A DNA stretch of 64,000 nucleotides, taken from positions 22,600-86,599 of the IMG/VR virus record IMGVR_UViG_3300008448_011250, one strand, 5' to 3'. Numbering within the stretch: position 1 is the stretch's first letter; each line of letters opens with the position of its first letter. This document shows positions 35,657-44,035 of the stretch, in pieces. A program made the position numbers and the translations under genes. The notes beneath the pieces were generated by a model. It was not told where the DNA came from and made no database searches. It saw only the letters and a list, made by a program, of their open reading frames with translations. The DNA comes from a virus.

Positions 35657-36291
35657 AAACAATAGCACTATTTGGAGCAAGTGGAGGCTTAGGAAGCCAA
35701 TTATTGCCAGTATTACAAAAAAAGTACAACGTTATTGCAATTAGTTCAGCTGACGTTAATGTAACTAATTATGATGCAGTTAAAACATTATTTGATACAC
35801 ACAAAATTGACATTGTTATCAATTTAAGTGGTTATAATTCAGATGCATTTGCTCATAAAATTAATAACGAGCAATTGGATAAACAAATTGATATCAACAT
35901 AAAAGGAACTGTAAATATAGTTTCAAATTGTTTGCCATTTATGCGAGAACAACAATTTGGTCGTATTATTTTAGTTTCATCAGTTTTAGCAGATCATCCC
36001 GTTGTTAGTACTAGTATATATTCTGGCTGTAAAGGTTTTGTGGATAGTTTTACTAAAACAGTAGCATTAGAAAATGCAAATAAAAACATCAATTGTAATA
36101 GTTTGCAATTAGGATATTTCGACGGAGGTTTAACATATAAAATACCAGAAACCTTTAGAGATACAATTAAAAATAATATACCAGCAAAACGTTGGGGTAT
36201 GATTTCTGAATTATATAATACAATTGATTATTTAATCGAAACAGGTTATATCACGGGACAAAATATTAATATCAGCGGAGGAATCATATAA
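35653..36291 (+). CDS. Short-chain dehydrogenase/reductase
   Basis: A 212-residue SDR. IALFGASGGLGSQLL (~4-18) is the NAD(P) site, VINLSGYN the NNAG-like turn, IILVSSVLA (~107-115) the Ser strand and YSGCKGFVDSF (~124-134) the catalytic Y-x3-K. Likely oxidises or reduces a sugar or sugar-nucleotide. Shares its stop/start with the acyltransferase gene. Confidence 0.88.
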   Translation: MKTIALFGASGGLGSQLLPVLQKKYNVIAISSADVNVTNYDAVKTLFDTHKIDIVINLSGYNSDAFAHKINNEQLDKQIDINIKGTVNIVSNCLPFMREQQFGRIILVSSVLADHPVVSTSIYSGCKGFVDSFTKTVALENANKNINCNSLQLGYFDGGLTYKIPETFRDTIKNNIPAKRWGMISELYNTIDYLIETGYITGQNINISGGII

Positions 36292-37142
36292 TGGAAGTAT
36301 ATCAAGATTTTGCTAACAATGTACATATAACAGCTAAAGAAATAAATATCGGAAGCAATGTTCGTTTTGGTAAGGATATCAAAATAAATGTACGAGGAAC
36401 ATTTGAAGTTGGTAATAATAGTATCATAGGCGATCGTTTTACTGCAAATGCCGAAGAACTTATTATTGGAGAATATTTTTATAATGGGCCAACTGATTCT
36501 AGGGGTATGGTAATAGGCGGCGGAGGAGCTAACTTTCCATATGCAAAATTAAAAATAGGCGATCGGGTTGTTTGTCATACAGGACATATAAATCTTGCAA
36601 GTCCAGTTACAATTGGAAATGATGTAGGTTTATCTCATGACGTCGATTTGATTACGCACGGATTTTGGTATTCTATTTTAGAAGGATATCCTAGAGTATT
36701 TAAAGACATCAATATTGGAAATAATGTTATTGTAGGGTGGAAAACAGTTATTATGAGTGGCGTTACAATAGCCGATAATACAGTAATTGGTTCGAATTCA
36801 ACCGTAACAAAATCTTTGTTAGAATCTAAAGCCATTTACGCCGGCTCTCCTGCTAAGTTAATTAAACATATCACTGAACCTACGTTGCAAGAAAAACATC
36901 AAATGCTTGAATCTTTGATTGCAGATTTTAAAGATTTAATGTCATATTACGATGTGCCAGAATTTACCATTAATGCACAATATCCATATTTATATATAAA
37001 TCAACTAAAGGTTAATGTTGATGATTTTAGTTATGAAGGCGAACATGATGCAATAACAGATGCATTCAGAGATTTTGCTAGAAGATATGGAATACGAATT
37101 TATGTTCCACATGGTTTTAAATTTAATTTAACACGTAAATGA
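36291..37142 (+). CDS. Hexapeptide-repeat acyltransferase
   Basis: A 283-residue left-handed beta-helix protein with isoleucine/valine hexads (INIGSNVRFGKDIKI, VTIGNDVGLSHDVDLITH, INIGNNVIVGWKTVIMSGV), the fold of sugar O- or N-acyltransferases. The His in LITHG is a candidate catalytic base, and YAGSPAKLIKHI (~187-198) closes the helix. A ~80-residue C-terminal extension is unusual. Next to a PIG-L deacetylase, so an amino sugar could be unmasked and then re-acylated. Confidence 0.82.
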   Translation: MEVYQDFANNVHITAKEINIGSNVRFGKDIKINVRGTFEVGNNSIIGDRFTANAEELIIGEYFYNGPTDSRGMVIGGGGANFPYAKLKIGDRVVCHTGHINLASPVTIGNDVGLSHDVDLITHGFWYSILEGYPRVFKDINIGNNVIVGWKTVIMSGVTIADNTVIGSNSTVTKSLLESKAIYAGSPAKLIKHITEPTLQEKHQMLESLIADFKDLMSYYDVPEFTINAQYPYLYINQLKVNVDDFSYEGEHDAITDAFRDFARRYGIRIYVPHGFKFNLTRK

Positions 37143-37771
37143 AATTTTTAAATTTTAATAGAGTATTATGTTTAAGTCCACATCCGGATGATACTGAATA
37201 TAGTATGGCGGGAGTTGTTTTAAAACATCAAGATACGCGCTTTGACATATTATGTATGACACAAGGAGGAGATTGCGATTTAACATCAGGAACAGGTCGT
37301 ATTCAAGAAGTACGTAATGCATGGTCTGCATCTAAAGCAAAAAATTATACATTGTTTTTCAGTGATGTTAAATATCTTAAAGAACGTGCAACTGACGAAT
37401 GGATAAATTACATAGAAACCAATTTCACTAAAAACTTCGAATATGATTGTATTATGACTACTTCACAATGTGACAGTCATTTTGAACATGTTATAGTTTC
37501 TTCATTAGCAGCACCATTGGCACGAGTTAAACCATACAGTATCATTCAATATAAGTCGCCATCGACACTAGATAAATGGACTCCAAATTTATTTGTTTCT
37601 TTGGGAGATTTTTATTATATTAAGAAAAAGATGCTACAAGAGTTTAAGTCACAAACACATCATGAGTATTTTGGAGATTTTGTACTCGATGGTTTTCATA
37701 GTAATTTTCAATGTATGAAAAAAGGACAAGGATTTGTAGAATCATATAAAATAGTTACCATATATGAATAA
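37139..37771 (+). CDS. PIG-L/LmbE-family deacetylase
   Basis: A 210-residue zinc-dependent N-deacetylase. The signature CLSPHPDDTEYSMAG (~11-25) supplies His-Pro-Asp-Asp, and a later His (QCDSHFEHVIVSSL, ~111-124) completes the zinc site. The family removes acetyl groups from GlcNAc-type sugars. Its place between an acyltransferase and a glycosyltransferase suggests amino-sugar editing in the glycan. Overlaps both neighbours. Confidence 0.87.
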   Translation: MKFLNFNRVLCLSPHPDDTEYSMAGVVLKHQDTRFDILCMTQGGDCDLTSGTGRIQEVRNAWSASKAKNYTLFFSDVKYLKERATDEWINYIETNFTKNFEYDCIMTTSQCDSHFEHVIVSSLAAPLARVKPYSIIQYKSPSTLDKWTPNLFVSLGDFYYIKKKMLQEFKSQTHHEYFGDFVLDGFHSNFQCMKKGQGFVESYKIVTIYE

Positions 37772-38543
37772 AATAGTATTGTATTGTAAATCATATGATA
37801 AAGATGTTCATCGTGCAAAAACGCTTTTGAATAGCATCATTCAATACAATACGGATAACATTCCTTTTTATATTTCCGTTCCAGAAAAAGATATTGAACT
37901 ATTTAAAACTGTTTTAGGAACTGAAAATTACGTATTGATAACAGATGAATCAATTGATGCTGATAATGAAGGATGGAAAGGTCAACAAATCGTAAAGAGT
38001 CAATTTTGGAAATTAGGCCTTTGTGAAAATTATGTATGTGTTGATTCTGATTGTTTTTTTATCAAGCCCTTTAGCATTAAAGATTTCATGTTTAATGATG
38101 AAACGCCATATACCATATGTCATGAATATAAATCATTCTTTGAATTTTTAGATAAGCATCCATTAGGTTTTGATCCATATGAATCATTTCTTAAAGAACG
38201 TTTGCATATCATGGAATTATTTGGTAGGGAAGGAGTTGTATATGATTTTGGCCCAGGTCCAACTATATGGTCTTCAACGGTATGGCAAAGTTTGGAAGAA
38301 AATTATATTCAACCAAACGGACTTAAGTTTAGCGATCTAATACAAGCAAATGGATCTGAATTTACATGGTATGGTGAATGGTTATTACGTAGCCAGGTAA
38401 TTAGATTAATACCGAAAGGTCCACTATTTAAAAACTATCATTATCCAAATCAATTTGAATATGACAAACATTATGGGTATGATCTAGAAAGAATATCAAA
38501 ACTATACTTAGGAATAGGTATGCAATCAATTTATGAATTTTAA
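37764..38543 (+). CDS. Probable glycosyltransferase, DUF6492-like
   Basis: A 259-residue GT-A-like enzyme: KIVLYCKSYDKDVHRAKTLL (~3-22), a VCVDSDCFFIKPF metal-binding D-x-D motif (~90-102), and an ITDESID/GWKGQQIVK acceptor region, similar to the DUF6492 glycosyltransferase family. Overlaps the next gene by 11 bases. Confidence 0.7.
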   Translation: MNKIVLYCKSYDKDVHRAKTLLNSIIQYNTDNIPFYISVPEKDIELFKTVLGTENYVLITDESIDADNEGWKGQQIVKSQFWKLGLCENYVCVDSDCFFIKPFSIKDFMFNDETPYTICHEYKSFFEFLDKHPLGFDPYESFLKERLHIMELFGREGVVYDFGPGPTIWSSTVWQSLEENYIQPNGLKFSDLIQANGSEFTWYGEWLLRSQVIRLIPKGPLFKNYHYPNQFEYDKHYGYDLERISKLYLGIGMQSIYEF

Positions 38544-39174
38544 TGAAAAGTATAATATGAAAAAAAGTTTAGAAGAAATTAGTAAAAATTATCGTTCAGA
38601 CAAAGGATCTGTATATCATAACTATCTAGAAATTTATGAAAAATATTTTTCTAAATATCAAAATAAATTGAAAACTTTCTTAGAAATTGGATTATGGGAA
38701 GGCGAAAGTATTCGAATGTGGAGAGAGTATTTTACAACAGGTAATTTAGTCGGTGCAGATATTTTAGATTTATCTCATATAAAATTACCAAATACTAGTT
38801 TTCATGTTTGCGATCAGTCTGACAGACAACAATTGGAAGAACTAGTTCAAAAAACATACAACCAGTTTGATATTATAATCGACGATGGAGGACATATGAT
38901 GCATCAACAACAAATTACACTAGGAACAATGTTTAAATATTTGAAACCAGGCGGCGTTTTTGTTATTGAAGATTTACACACATCAGGAAACCCAGCATAT
39001 ACACGCCCGGGCGACACAGATACGTTAGAAATGTTGCATCATTATAATAATACAAAACAATTTGTAAGTAATTGTATGTTACCGGAAGAAATACGTTATC
39101 TAAATGAAAATATCAAAGAATTAAATATTGAATCAGGAAACGTTTCGCCAATTGCCTTTATTATTAAAAAATGA
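38533..39174 (+). CDS. SAM-dependent methyltransferase (MycE/CmcI-like)
   Basis: A 213-residue class I methyltransferase. KNYRSDKGSVYHNYLEIYEKY (~18-38, typical opening), FLEIGLWEGESIRMWREYF (~50-68, SAM loop), DIIIDDGGHMMHQQQ (~113-127, metal/acceptor acidic pair) and LKPGGVFVIEDLH. This pattern is that of macrocin/mycinamicin-type sugar O-methyltransferases. ATG 38533 or the later ATG 38557 may be used. Confidence 0.82.
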   Translation: MNFNEKYNMKKSLEEISKNYRSDKGSVYHNYLEIYEKYFSKYQNKLKTFLEIGLWEGESIRMWREYFTTGNLVGADILDLSHIKLPNTSFHVCDQSDRQQLEELVQKTYNQFDIIIDDGGHMMHQQQITLGTMFKYLKPGGVFVIEDLHTSGNPAYTRPGDTDTLEMLHHYNNTKQFVSNCMLPEEIRYLNENIKELNIESGNVSPIAFIIKK

Positions 39175-40016
39175 AAAGTTGTATAATCTTTGCATGTACA
39201 ATCATTTCAGAATCTAGATTAATAGTTTTACATAGATTTTTAGAAACATTTAAACTACATTTTTCTGATTGTGATATTTTTATTGGAATCAATCCAAATA
39301 GTTTACAACATGTTGAGGAAATTATCGATTCATATGATTTAAATGTATTATCAATGCAACGATGTTCAGAAGAATTGTATTCATTCAGTGATGCATCTGC
39401 ATACCAAATAGCATTAAAACAATTATATCAATCTAAAAATGAATATGAGAATTATTGGTTTGTTCATACCAAAAGCGGTGTTAATGAACATAGTAACTAT
39501 TTACGAGAATGGTATATTGGTAACTTTTTAGCAAAACGTAATTCAATAGAATCATTTATACAATCTTCACCGGGCGTCGGGTCGTATGGAATGTTAGGAT
39601 TAGAATTTGATAAATCTAGAAACTACTCCGAAACTGATTGTGAAATTGACTTGTTTAAAAACGTAATAACATCGGAATTACCTTGCACTCACGCAAACTT
39701 TTTTTATATACATACGCTTTATGTAATTAATAAAAAACCAATGCAAAATTTTCTAAAATTGATATCAAATACGTGGTTCGATATAAAATTAGATCGTTAT
39801 TATTTCGAAGGAGTGTTTCCATTCATCGTTTCCAGATCTGGATACTTTCCGTATTTAGAAAATCGCTACAGTTGTTCATTTATTGACTTACAACCATATA
39901 TTGAACAATGGATTTCAGAAAATAATTTGGAAATATTCAAAAATTATACTAATATATTTAAAACGGATTTTACATTCGAACAACTTTATCCACCATATGT
40001 TAATAGCAACACTTAA
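39171..40016 (+). CDS. Unknown protein of the glycan cluster, perhaps GT-A fold
   Basis: A 281-residue soluble protein. CIIFACTIISESRLIVLHRFL (~3-23) and FSDCDIFIGINPNS (~30-43) look like a Rossmann/GT-A start, and YWFVHTKSGVNEHSNYL (~95-111) could be an active-site region, but no D-x-D is obvious. It is coupled to both neighbours, so it is presumably another glycan enzyme. Confidence 0.55.
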   Translation: MKSCIIFACTIISESRLIVLHRFLETFKLHFSDCDIFIGINPNSLQHVEEIIDSYDLNVLSMQRCSEELYSFSDASAYQIALKQLYQSKNEYENYWFVHTKSGVNEHSNYLREWYIGNFLAKRNSIESFIQSSPGVGSYGMLGLEFDKSRNYSETDCEIDLFKNVITSELPCTHANFFYIHTLYVINKKPMQNFLKLISNTWFDIKLDRYYFEGVFPFIVSRSGYFPYLENRYSCSFIDLQPYIEQWISENNLEIFKNYTNIFKTDFTFEQLYPPYVNSNT

Positions 40017-40719
40017 TCATAATCTTCCTGATTGGACAGATAATTTAGTTAATCAATTACAACGAGATCCACTATTTGCAGACTGCGAATTGATGGTATT
40101 AGATAACGGCTCATCAGAGCCTTTGGCAAATACAACAACACATCGCTTAGAAGAAAATGTATACTTCGGCGGAGGCTTCAATGTAGTACTTGATTATTTT
40201 TTACAAACAAAACATGAATACTTATATTTTCTAAACAATGATTTAGTATTCCACGGTCCTGCATTTTTAACTACATCATTACGAGAAGCACGAGAATCAG
40301 ATGCAGCAGTATATTCTGCAACTGTTATTAATGCATCAGTAGAACAATGTCATTGGCGACAAATGTGGAATTGGGGAACGGGTTTACGAGAAGTACGTTG
40401 GATAGATTTTCAAGCTCCATTGATACGTAGAGACATTTTAGAACATATACAGCAATTTCCTGCAGAATTGATACATGGGTGGGGTTTAGATTTTTATGCT
40501 GGATGTGTTGCAGAATCATTAGGATTAAAAACCATAGTTTCAGATACCAATACAATTACACATATGAATTCATTGACTTTCAAGGAAAATAAAATTAATA
40601 TAGGAGTATCTGAATTTTGTCAACGGGCAGAACTTGGAATGTACAATTATTTTTCTAATTCTATATATAAAGATTTATACTTTGAATTGAGAAGTTACGG
40701 AGAAAATTACACAATATGA
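39997..40719 (+). CDS. Glycosyltransferase, GT2
   Basis: A 240-residue enzyme starting at ATG 39997; a longer in-frame reading from 39883 would duplicate coding inside the preceding gene. MLIATLNHNLPDWTDNLV (1-18), LMVLDNGSSEPL (~33-44), GGGFNVVLDYFL and FLNNDLVF (~74-81, D-x-D-like NND) are GT2 features; HGWGLDFYAGCVAE (~162-175) matches the acceptor loop. Overlaps upstream gene by 20 bases and the next by 4. Confidence 0.8.
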   Translation: MLIATLNHNLPDWTDNLVNQLQRDPLFADCELMVLDNGSSEPLANTTTHRLEENVYFGGGFNVVLDYFLQTKHEYLYFLNNDLVFHGPAFLTTSLREARESDAAVYSATVINASVEQCHWRQMWNWGTGLREVRWIDFQAPLIRRDILEHIQQFPAELIHGWGLDFYAGCVAESLGLKTIVSDTNTITHMNSLTFKENKINIGVSEFCQRAELGMYNYFSNSIYKDLYFELRSYGENYTI

Positions 40720-41405
40720 TTCAACTAAAAGGAACAAAAATAGTAGAAGTTCCATACTTTGCAGATCAATTAACTGATAATACAAAATCAGTACTAATAA
40801 TTGGAGAATGTCAAGGGGGGCATGAAGGAGTTTCAGAAACTATTCATGAAAAGGGTTTTTTAAACGTAGCTACTACGGATATTATGCCATCACTACCAGA
40901 ATATTGGTTAAGACAAAATACAGAATGGGAACATATACAATGTGACTTTATTGAGTTTGATGAATCAAACAAATATGATTTTGTAATTTCAATATCAGTA
41001 TTTGAACACTTCGGATTTTGGTTTGCTGGTAATCGTATGGCAAACGGATTAGTAGAAGATGATACATGTAGGTGGAATCACGATATATTAGGAATCAATA
41101 AAGCATGTAAACTTCTTAAAGATGCAAATTCAAAACTTATAATTACATTGCCAGCTGGGCCATATATGAATTATGAAGAATCTGGAGAACCATTTTTACG
41201 GTATTATGATTATCGTAGGCAGAATTTAATTAAACAAGAATTGCAAAGAAATGGATATTATGTTTCAAATGAAAAGTTCTTTTATTCCGCAGATTTCAAT
41301 ACATGGGAAGAAATGTCTGCAGAAATAAATGATCCAAAATTTTATTCACATTATAATTTATATACACCTAATGTAATTTGGGGAGTAACAATTCAACAAA
41401 TATGA
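40716..41405 (+). CDS. SAM-dependent methyltransferase
   Basis: A 229-residue class I methyltransferase. VLIIGECQGGHEGVSETI (~27-44) is the SAM loop, FVISISVFEHFGFWF (~89-103) the motif with the VFEH signature and LIITLPAGPY a later strand. It resembles DUF268-type sugar methyltransferases. The partially conserved EHFG region is consistent with a modifying rather than nucleic-acid role. Confidence 0.75.
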   Translation: MIQLKGTKIVEVPYFADQLTDNTKSVLIIGECQGGHEGVSETIHEKGFLNVATTDIMPSLPEYWLRQNTEWEHIQCDFIEFDESNKYDFVISISVFEHFGFWFAGNRMANGLVEDDTCRWNHDILGINKACKLLKDANSKLIITLPAGPYMNYEESGEPFLRYYDYRRQNLIKQELQRNGYYVSNEKFFYSADFNTWEEMSAEINDPKFYSHYNLYTPNVIWGVTIQQI

Positions 41406-42592
41406 TATCACTAATTATACCTAGTTACAATAATTTGCGCCACTTAAAAAATGCGTACGAAAGTATTAAAAAACATGCTCCGACTGCAGAAATAATTTTA
41501 TTAGATGATGGTTCGACTGATGGGACGTGGGATTGGATGAAAGAACGATATGCCGAAGATGAAAATCTAGTTATAATGCGGGTAGAGGAGAGAACGGGTC
41601 ATACTATTTTATATGATCAAGGTATAGAATATGCTACAAACGAAATAGTGGGCATATTACACGCCGATATGATTATTGGCCCAAGTTATATAGAAAACTT
41701 AGTAAAGCACTTACAACCAGGAAAAGTTGTCTGTGCGACCCGTATAGAACCACCTTTACACCCTCCGGGTAAAGAAAAAATCATAATGGATTTTGGACAA
41801 GACTTTGATACATTAAATATTGATGCATTTGAAGAATTTGCAATGCAACAGCAAGAAGAAAATGTAGATCGAGTAACATATGGAATGTTCGCACCATGGA
41901 TTTTATATAAATCAGATTTTCAAGCAATAGGAGGCCATGATCCATTATTTGCTCCATTTCCATATGAAGATTCAGATATATTTCAACGTTGGATATTAGC
42001 CGGATATGAATTAATACAAAGTCGCGATGCATTCGTTTATCATTTAACTTGTAGAGGACATAGATGGACAGAACAGGTTGGACAAGATGATGAATATTAT
42101 AAACAAGCTTGTACAAGAGCTAGTAGAAACTATTTACGTAAATGGGGTAGCTGGATTAAAAACAATGAATATCAGTATCCAATTATAATACCAAAATATA
42201 ATATTGCATTTGTAGTTCATAATTGCACATTACCTATATTAGAAGCATTAGAACCATGGTGCGATAGAATCTACATCGATGATGATATGCAAGTAATTAC
42301 AACTGCGTATATTGAAAAAGAACAACCAAATACTAAGTTTGATTTAACAAAACGCGTTTTGAATTTAGGCTTAAATTATCCAGAAGGAGAAAATGATATA
42401 GTTGTTGTAATACTTGATGCATCACAATTAGGAAATCACAATTTTCAATACATTCAGCAACTTCCAGAAATTATTGCAGATAATGGCGCTATAGGTGAAT
42501 TTAAACTAGATTGCTTTACTGTGATTATCAATCATCTAGAAACATATGAAAAAAATCTCATTAAACTTAACCAACAACATATTTATCTATGA
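41402..42592 (+). CDS. Glycosyltransferase, GT2, with extra C-terminal domain
   Basis: A 396-residue enzyme starting at ATG 41402 (an earlier TTG reading overlaps the methyltransferase). MISLIIPSYNNLRHLKNA (1-18), IILLDDGSTDGTWDWM (~32-47), GILHADMIIG (~86-95; D-x-D reads HAD) and PYEDSDIFQRWILAGYE are GT2 features. The last ~130 residues form a separate alpha/beta domain not usual in GT2 enzymes, function unknown. Last gene of the cluster; it overlaps the holin-like gene by 4 bases. Confidence 0.82.
   Translation: MISLIIPSYNNLRHLKNAYESIKKHAPTAEIILLDDGSTDGTWDWMKERYAEDENLVIMRVEERTGHTILYDQGIEYATNEIVGILHADMIIGPSYIENLVKHLQPGKVVCATRIEPPLHPPGKEKIIMDFGQDFDTLNIDAFEEFAMQQQEENVDRVTYGMFAPWILYKSDFQAIGGHDPLFAPFPYEDSDIFQRWILAGYELIQSRDAFVYHLTCRGHRWTEQVGQDDEYYKQACTRASRNYLRKWGSWIKNNEYQYPIIIPKYNIAFVVHNCTLPILEALEPWCDRIYIDDDMQVITTAYIEKEQPNTKFDLTKRVLNLGLNYPEGENDIVVVILDASQLGNHNFQYIQQLPEIIADNGAIGEFKLDCFTVIINHLETYEKNLIKLNQQHIYL
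42580..42587 (+). promoter_or_regulatory. Weak class II box before the lysis genes
   Basis: TATTTATC inside the last codons of the glycan cluster, one base before the ATG at 42589. The last base departs from the other boxes, so this call is tentative. Confidence 0.3.
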
Positions 42593-42897
42593 AACGAAAA
42601 CGAATGTTATTAAGAATAAGGATTGCAATGCGTCAAACCAAAAGTTTCCTGCAACGTTTATTGTCAGATTCTAGATCTGGCGATGTATCATCAAAGCGCG
42701 TTATCGGCGTTGTAGGATTTGTATCACTCATGGCCATGATGTTTATTAATTCATTGTATCCTAAATCAATAGCACCAGACGAACACCTAGTATCAGCAAT
42801 TGAATATATTGTTATAGCTGCCATGTTTAGCACAACGGCAGACAAGTTTTCGCCAACATCGAAGAAGAAGAATGATGACAATCAACCAGTAGTGTAA
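42589..42897 (+). CDS. Holin-like small membrane protein
   Basis: A 102-residue protein with a basic N-terminus (RKRMLLRIRIAMRQ) and two hydrophobic helices (RVIGVVGFVSLMAMMFI and EYIVIAAMFS), ending in a charged tail. This looks like holin-type proteins of Bacteroidota phages and the next genes are a holin and an amidase, so a role in lysis is likely. Alternatively it is an unrelated membrane protein. Confidence 0.6.
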   Translation: MKRKRMLLRIRIAMRQTKSFLQRLLSDSRSGDVSSKRVIGVVGFVSLMAMMFINSLYPKSIAPDEHLVSAIEYIVIAAMFSTTADKFSPTSKKKNDDNQPVV

Positions 42898-42901
42898 GGA
42901 T

Positions 42902-43327
42902 ATGAAACGGATGAAAACATTTCTATTAGTAAGTAGTACAACGACCCTATCATTTATTTGTACGTATTTTTTAAATTTAACAATGCATAATGCAGATCAA
43001 TATTTGGCTCTAGTTGCAGTAGTAATGTTAGATGGATTTTTTGGAGTAATTGCTGGTATGAAACGAGAAGGTTTCAAAACATATAAAGCTCTTAAAGTAT
43101 TACAAACCCTAGTAATTTGGATCATGTTTTTATCAACATTACTAATAGTAGAACAAGGATATCCGGGAACGAGTTGGTTAAGTGAAACTATATTATTTCC
43201 TTTCTTATTCTTTCAAATCATTAGTGCATTGAAAAATGCATCAATGTCAGGATTTATTGAAGCGACATTATTAACAAGCATATTAGATAAAATAGATCTT
43301 CATAAAGGAGACCGTAAAAAGGATTAA
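42902..43327 (+). CDS. Phage holin, holin-4-like
   Basis: A 141-residue protein with about four membrane helices, including FLLVSSTTTLSFICTYF, YLALVAVVMLDGFFGVIAG, VLQTLVIWIMFLSTLLIV and ILFPFLFFQIISALKN. The DGFFGVIAG-KREGFKTYKALK segment resembles the PF05105-type (toxin secretion/phage lysis) holin family. It should form the membrane lesion that releases the endolysin. Starts 4 bases after the previous stop and ends 2 bases before the amidase gene. Confidence 0.8.
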   Translation: MKRMKTFLLVSSTTTLSFICTYFLNLTMHNADQYLALVAVVMLDGFFGVIAGMKREGFKTYKALKVLQTLVIWIMFLSTLLIVEQGYPGTSWLSETILFPFLFFQIISALKNASMSGFIEATLLTSILDKIDLHKGDRKKD

Positions 43328-43329
43328 CA

Positions 43330-44007
43330 ATGAGTTTAGATGTTACAAAAATCAAACAAGTTCCATTGCGAGAGTCGCAATATGTAAAAGAAGAAATCAA
43401 AAAAACACAAATCGTATTGCATCACACAGCCGGCAATTCATCTGGCGTAGGCACAATTAAAATGTGGGATACGGATGATAGAGGACGCATTGCAACCTGC
43501 GTAACTATATCAGGCAAAGGTGCATCAAAAGATACATATGATGGAGAAATTTGCCAAGCATTTTCATCTCGCTTTTGGGCATATCATTTAGGTGTTAAAG
43601 GAGATGTATTTCGTGCAAATGGTCTTCCTGTTAAAAGCTTAGATAAATTATCAATTGGCATTGAAATTTGTAGTTGGGGGCCATTAGAGAAAAAAGGTGA
43701 CAAGTTTTATAACTATGTTGATAGAGAAGTTCCTGCAGATCAAGTTACTGAATTAGAAACTCCATATAAAGGATATAAGTATTATCATCGATACACTGAT
43801 GCACAAATTGAATCTACTAAAAATCTTTTATTGTATTGGCGCGATACATACGGAATTAATTTGACATACAACGAAAAGGATATGTGGTCAGTTTCTAAAC
43901 GAGCACTTAGCGGCGATAATGGCGTATATACTCACAATTCTTATCGTAAAGACAAAACAGATATTCACCCATGCCCTAGAATGATTGCAATGTTAAAATC
44001 TTTGTAA
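43330..44007 (+). CDS. Endolysin: N-acetylmuramoyl-L-alanine amidase
   Basis: A 225-residue Amidase_2-type zinc enzyme that cuts the bond between muramic acid and the peptide stem. IVLHHTAGNS (~26-35) gives the first zinc His; FWAYHLGVKG and LSIGIEICSWG follow in the expected order, and the C-terminal DIHPCPRMI (~211-219) gives the remaining His/Cys ligands. No signal peptide, so it needs the holin encoded just upstream. Confidence 0.92.
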   Translation: MSLDVTKIKQVPLRESQYVKEEIKKTQIVLHHTAGNSSGVGTIKMWDTDDRGRIATCVTISGKGASKDTYDGEICQAFSSRFWAYHLGVKGDVFRANGLPVKSLDKLSIGIEICSWGPLEKKGDKFYNYVDREVPADQVTELETPYKGYKYYHRYTDAQIESTKNLLLYWRDTYGINLTYNEKDMWSVSKRALSGDNGVYTHNSYRKDKTDIHPCPRMIAMLKSL

Positions 44008-44023
44008 TTATGTCAAGTATCTA

Positions 44024-44031
44024 TATTTATA
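44024..44031 (+). promoter_or_regulatory. Class II TATTTATW box, leaderless context
   Basis: TATTTATA, 4 bases before the ATG at 44036, with no room for a Shine-Dalgarno. Implies a leaderless transcript if used. Confidence 0.45.
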
Positions 44032-44035
44032 TAAG

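Noticed and set aside
39883-39996. N-terminal extension of the GT2 gene
   Set aside because: It would overlap the preceding gene by more than 130 bases and the GT2 fold begins at the ATG at 39997.
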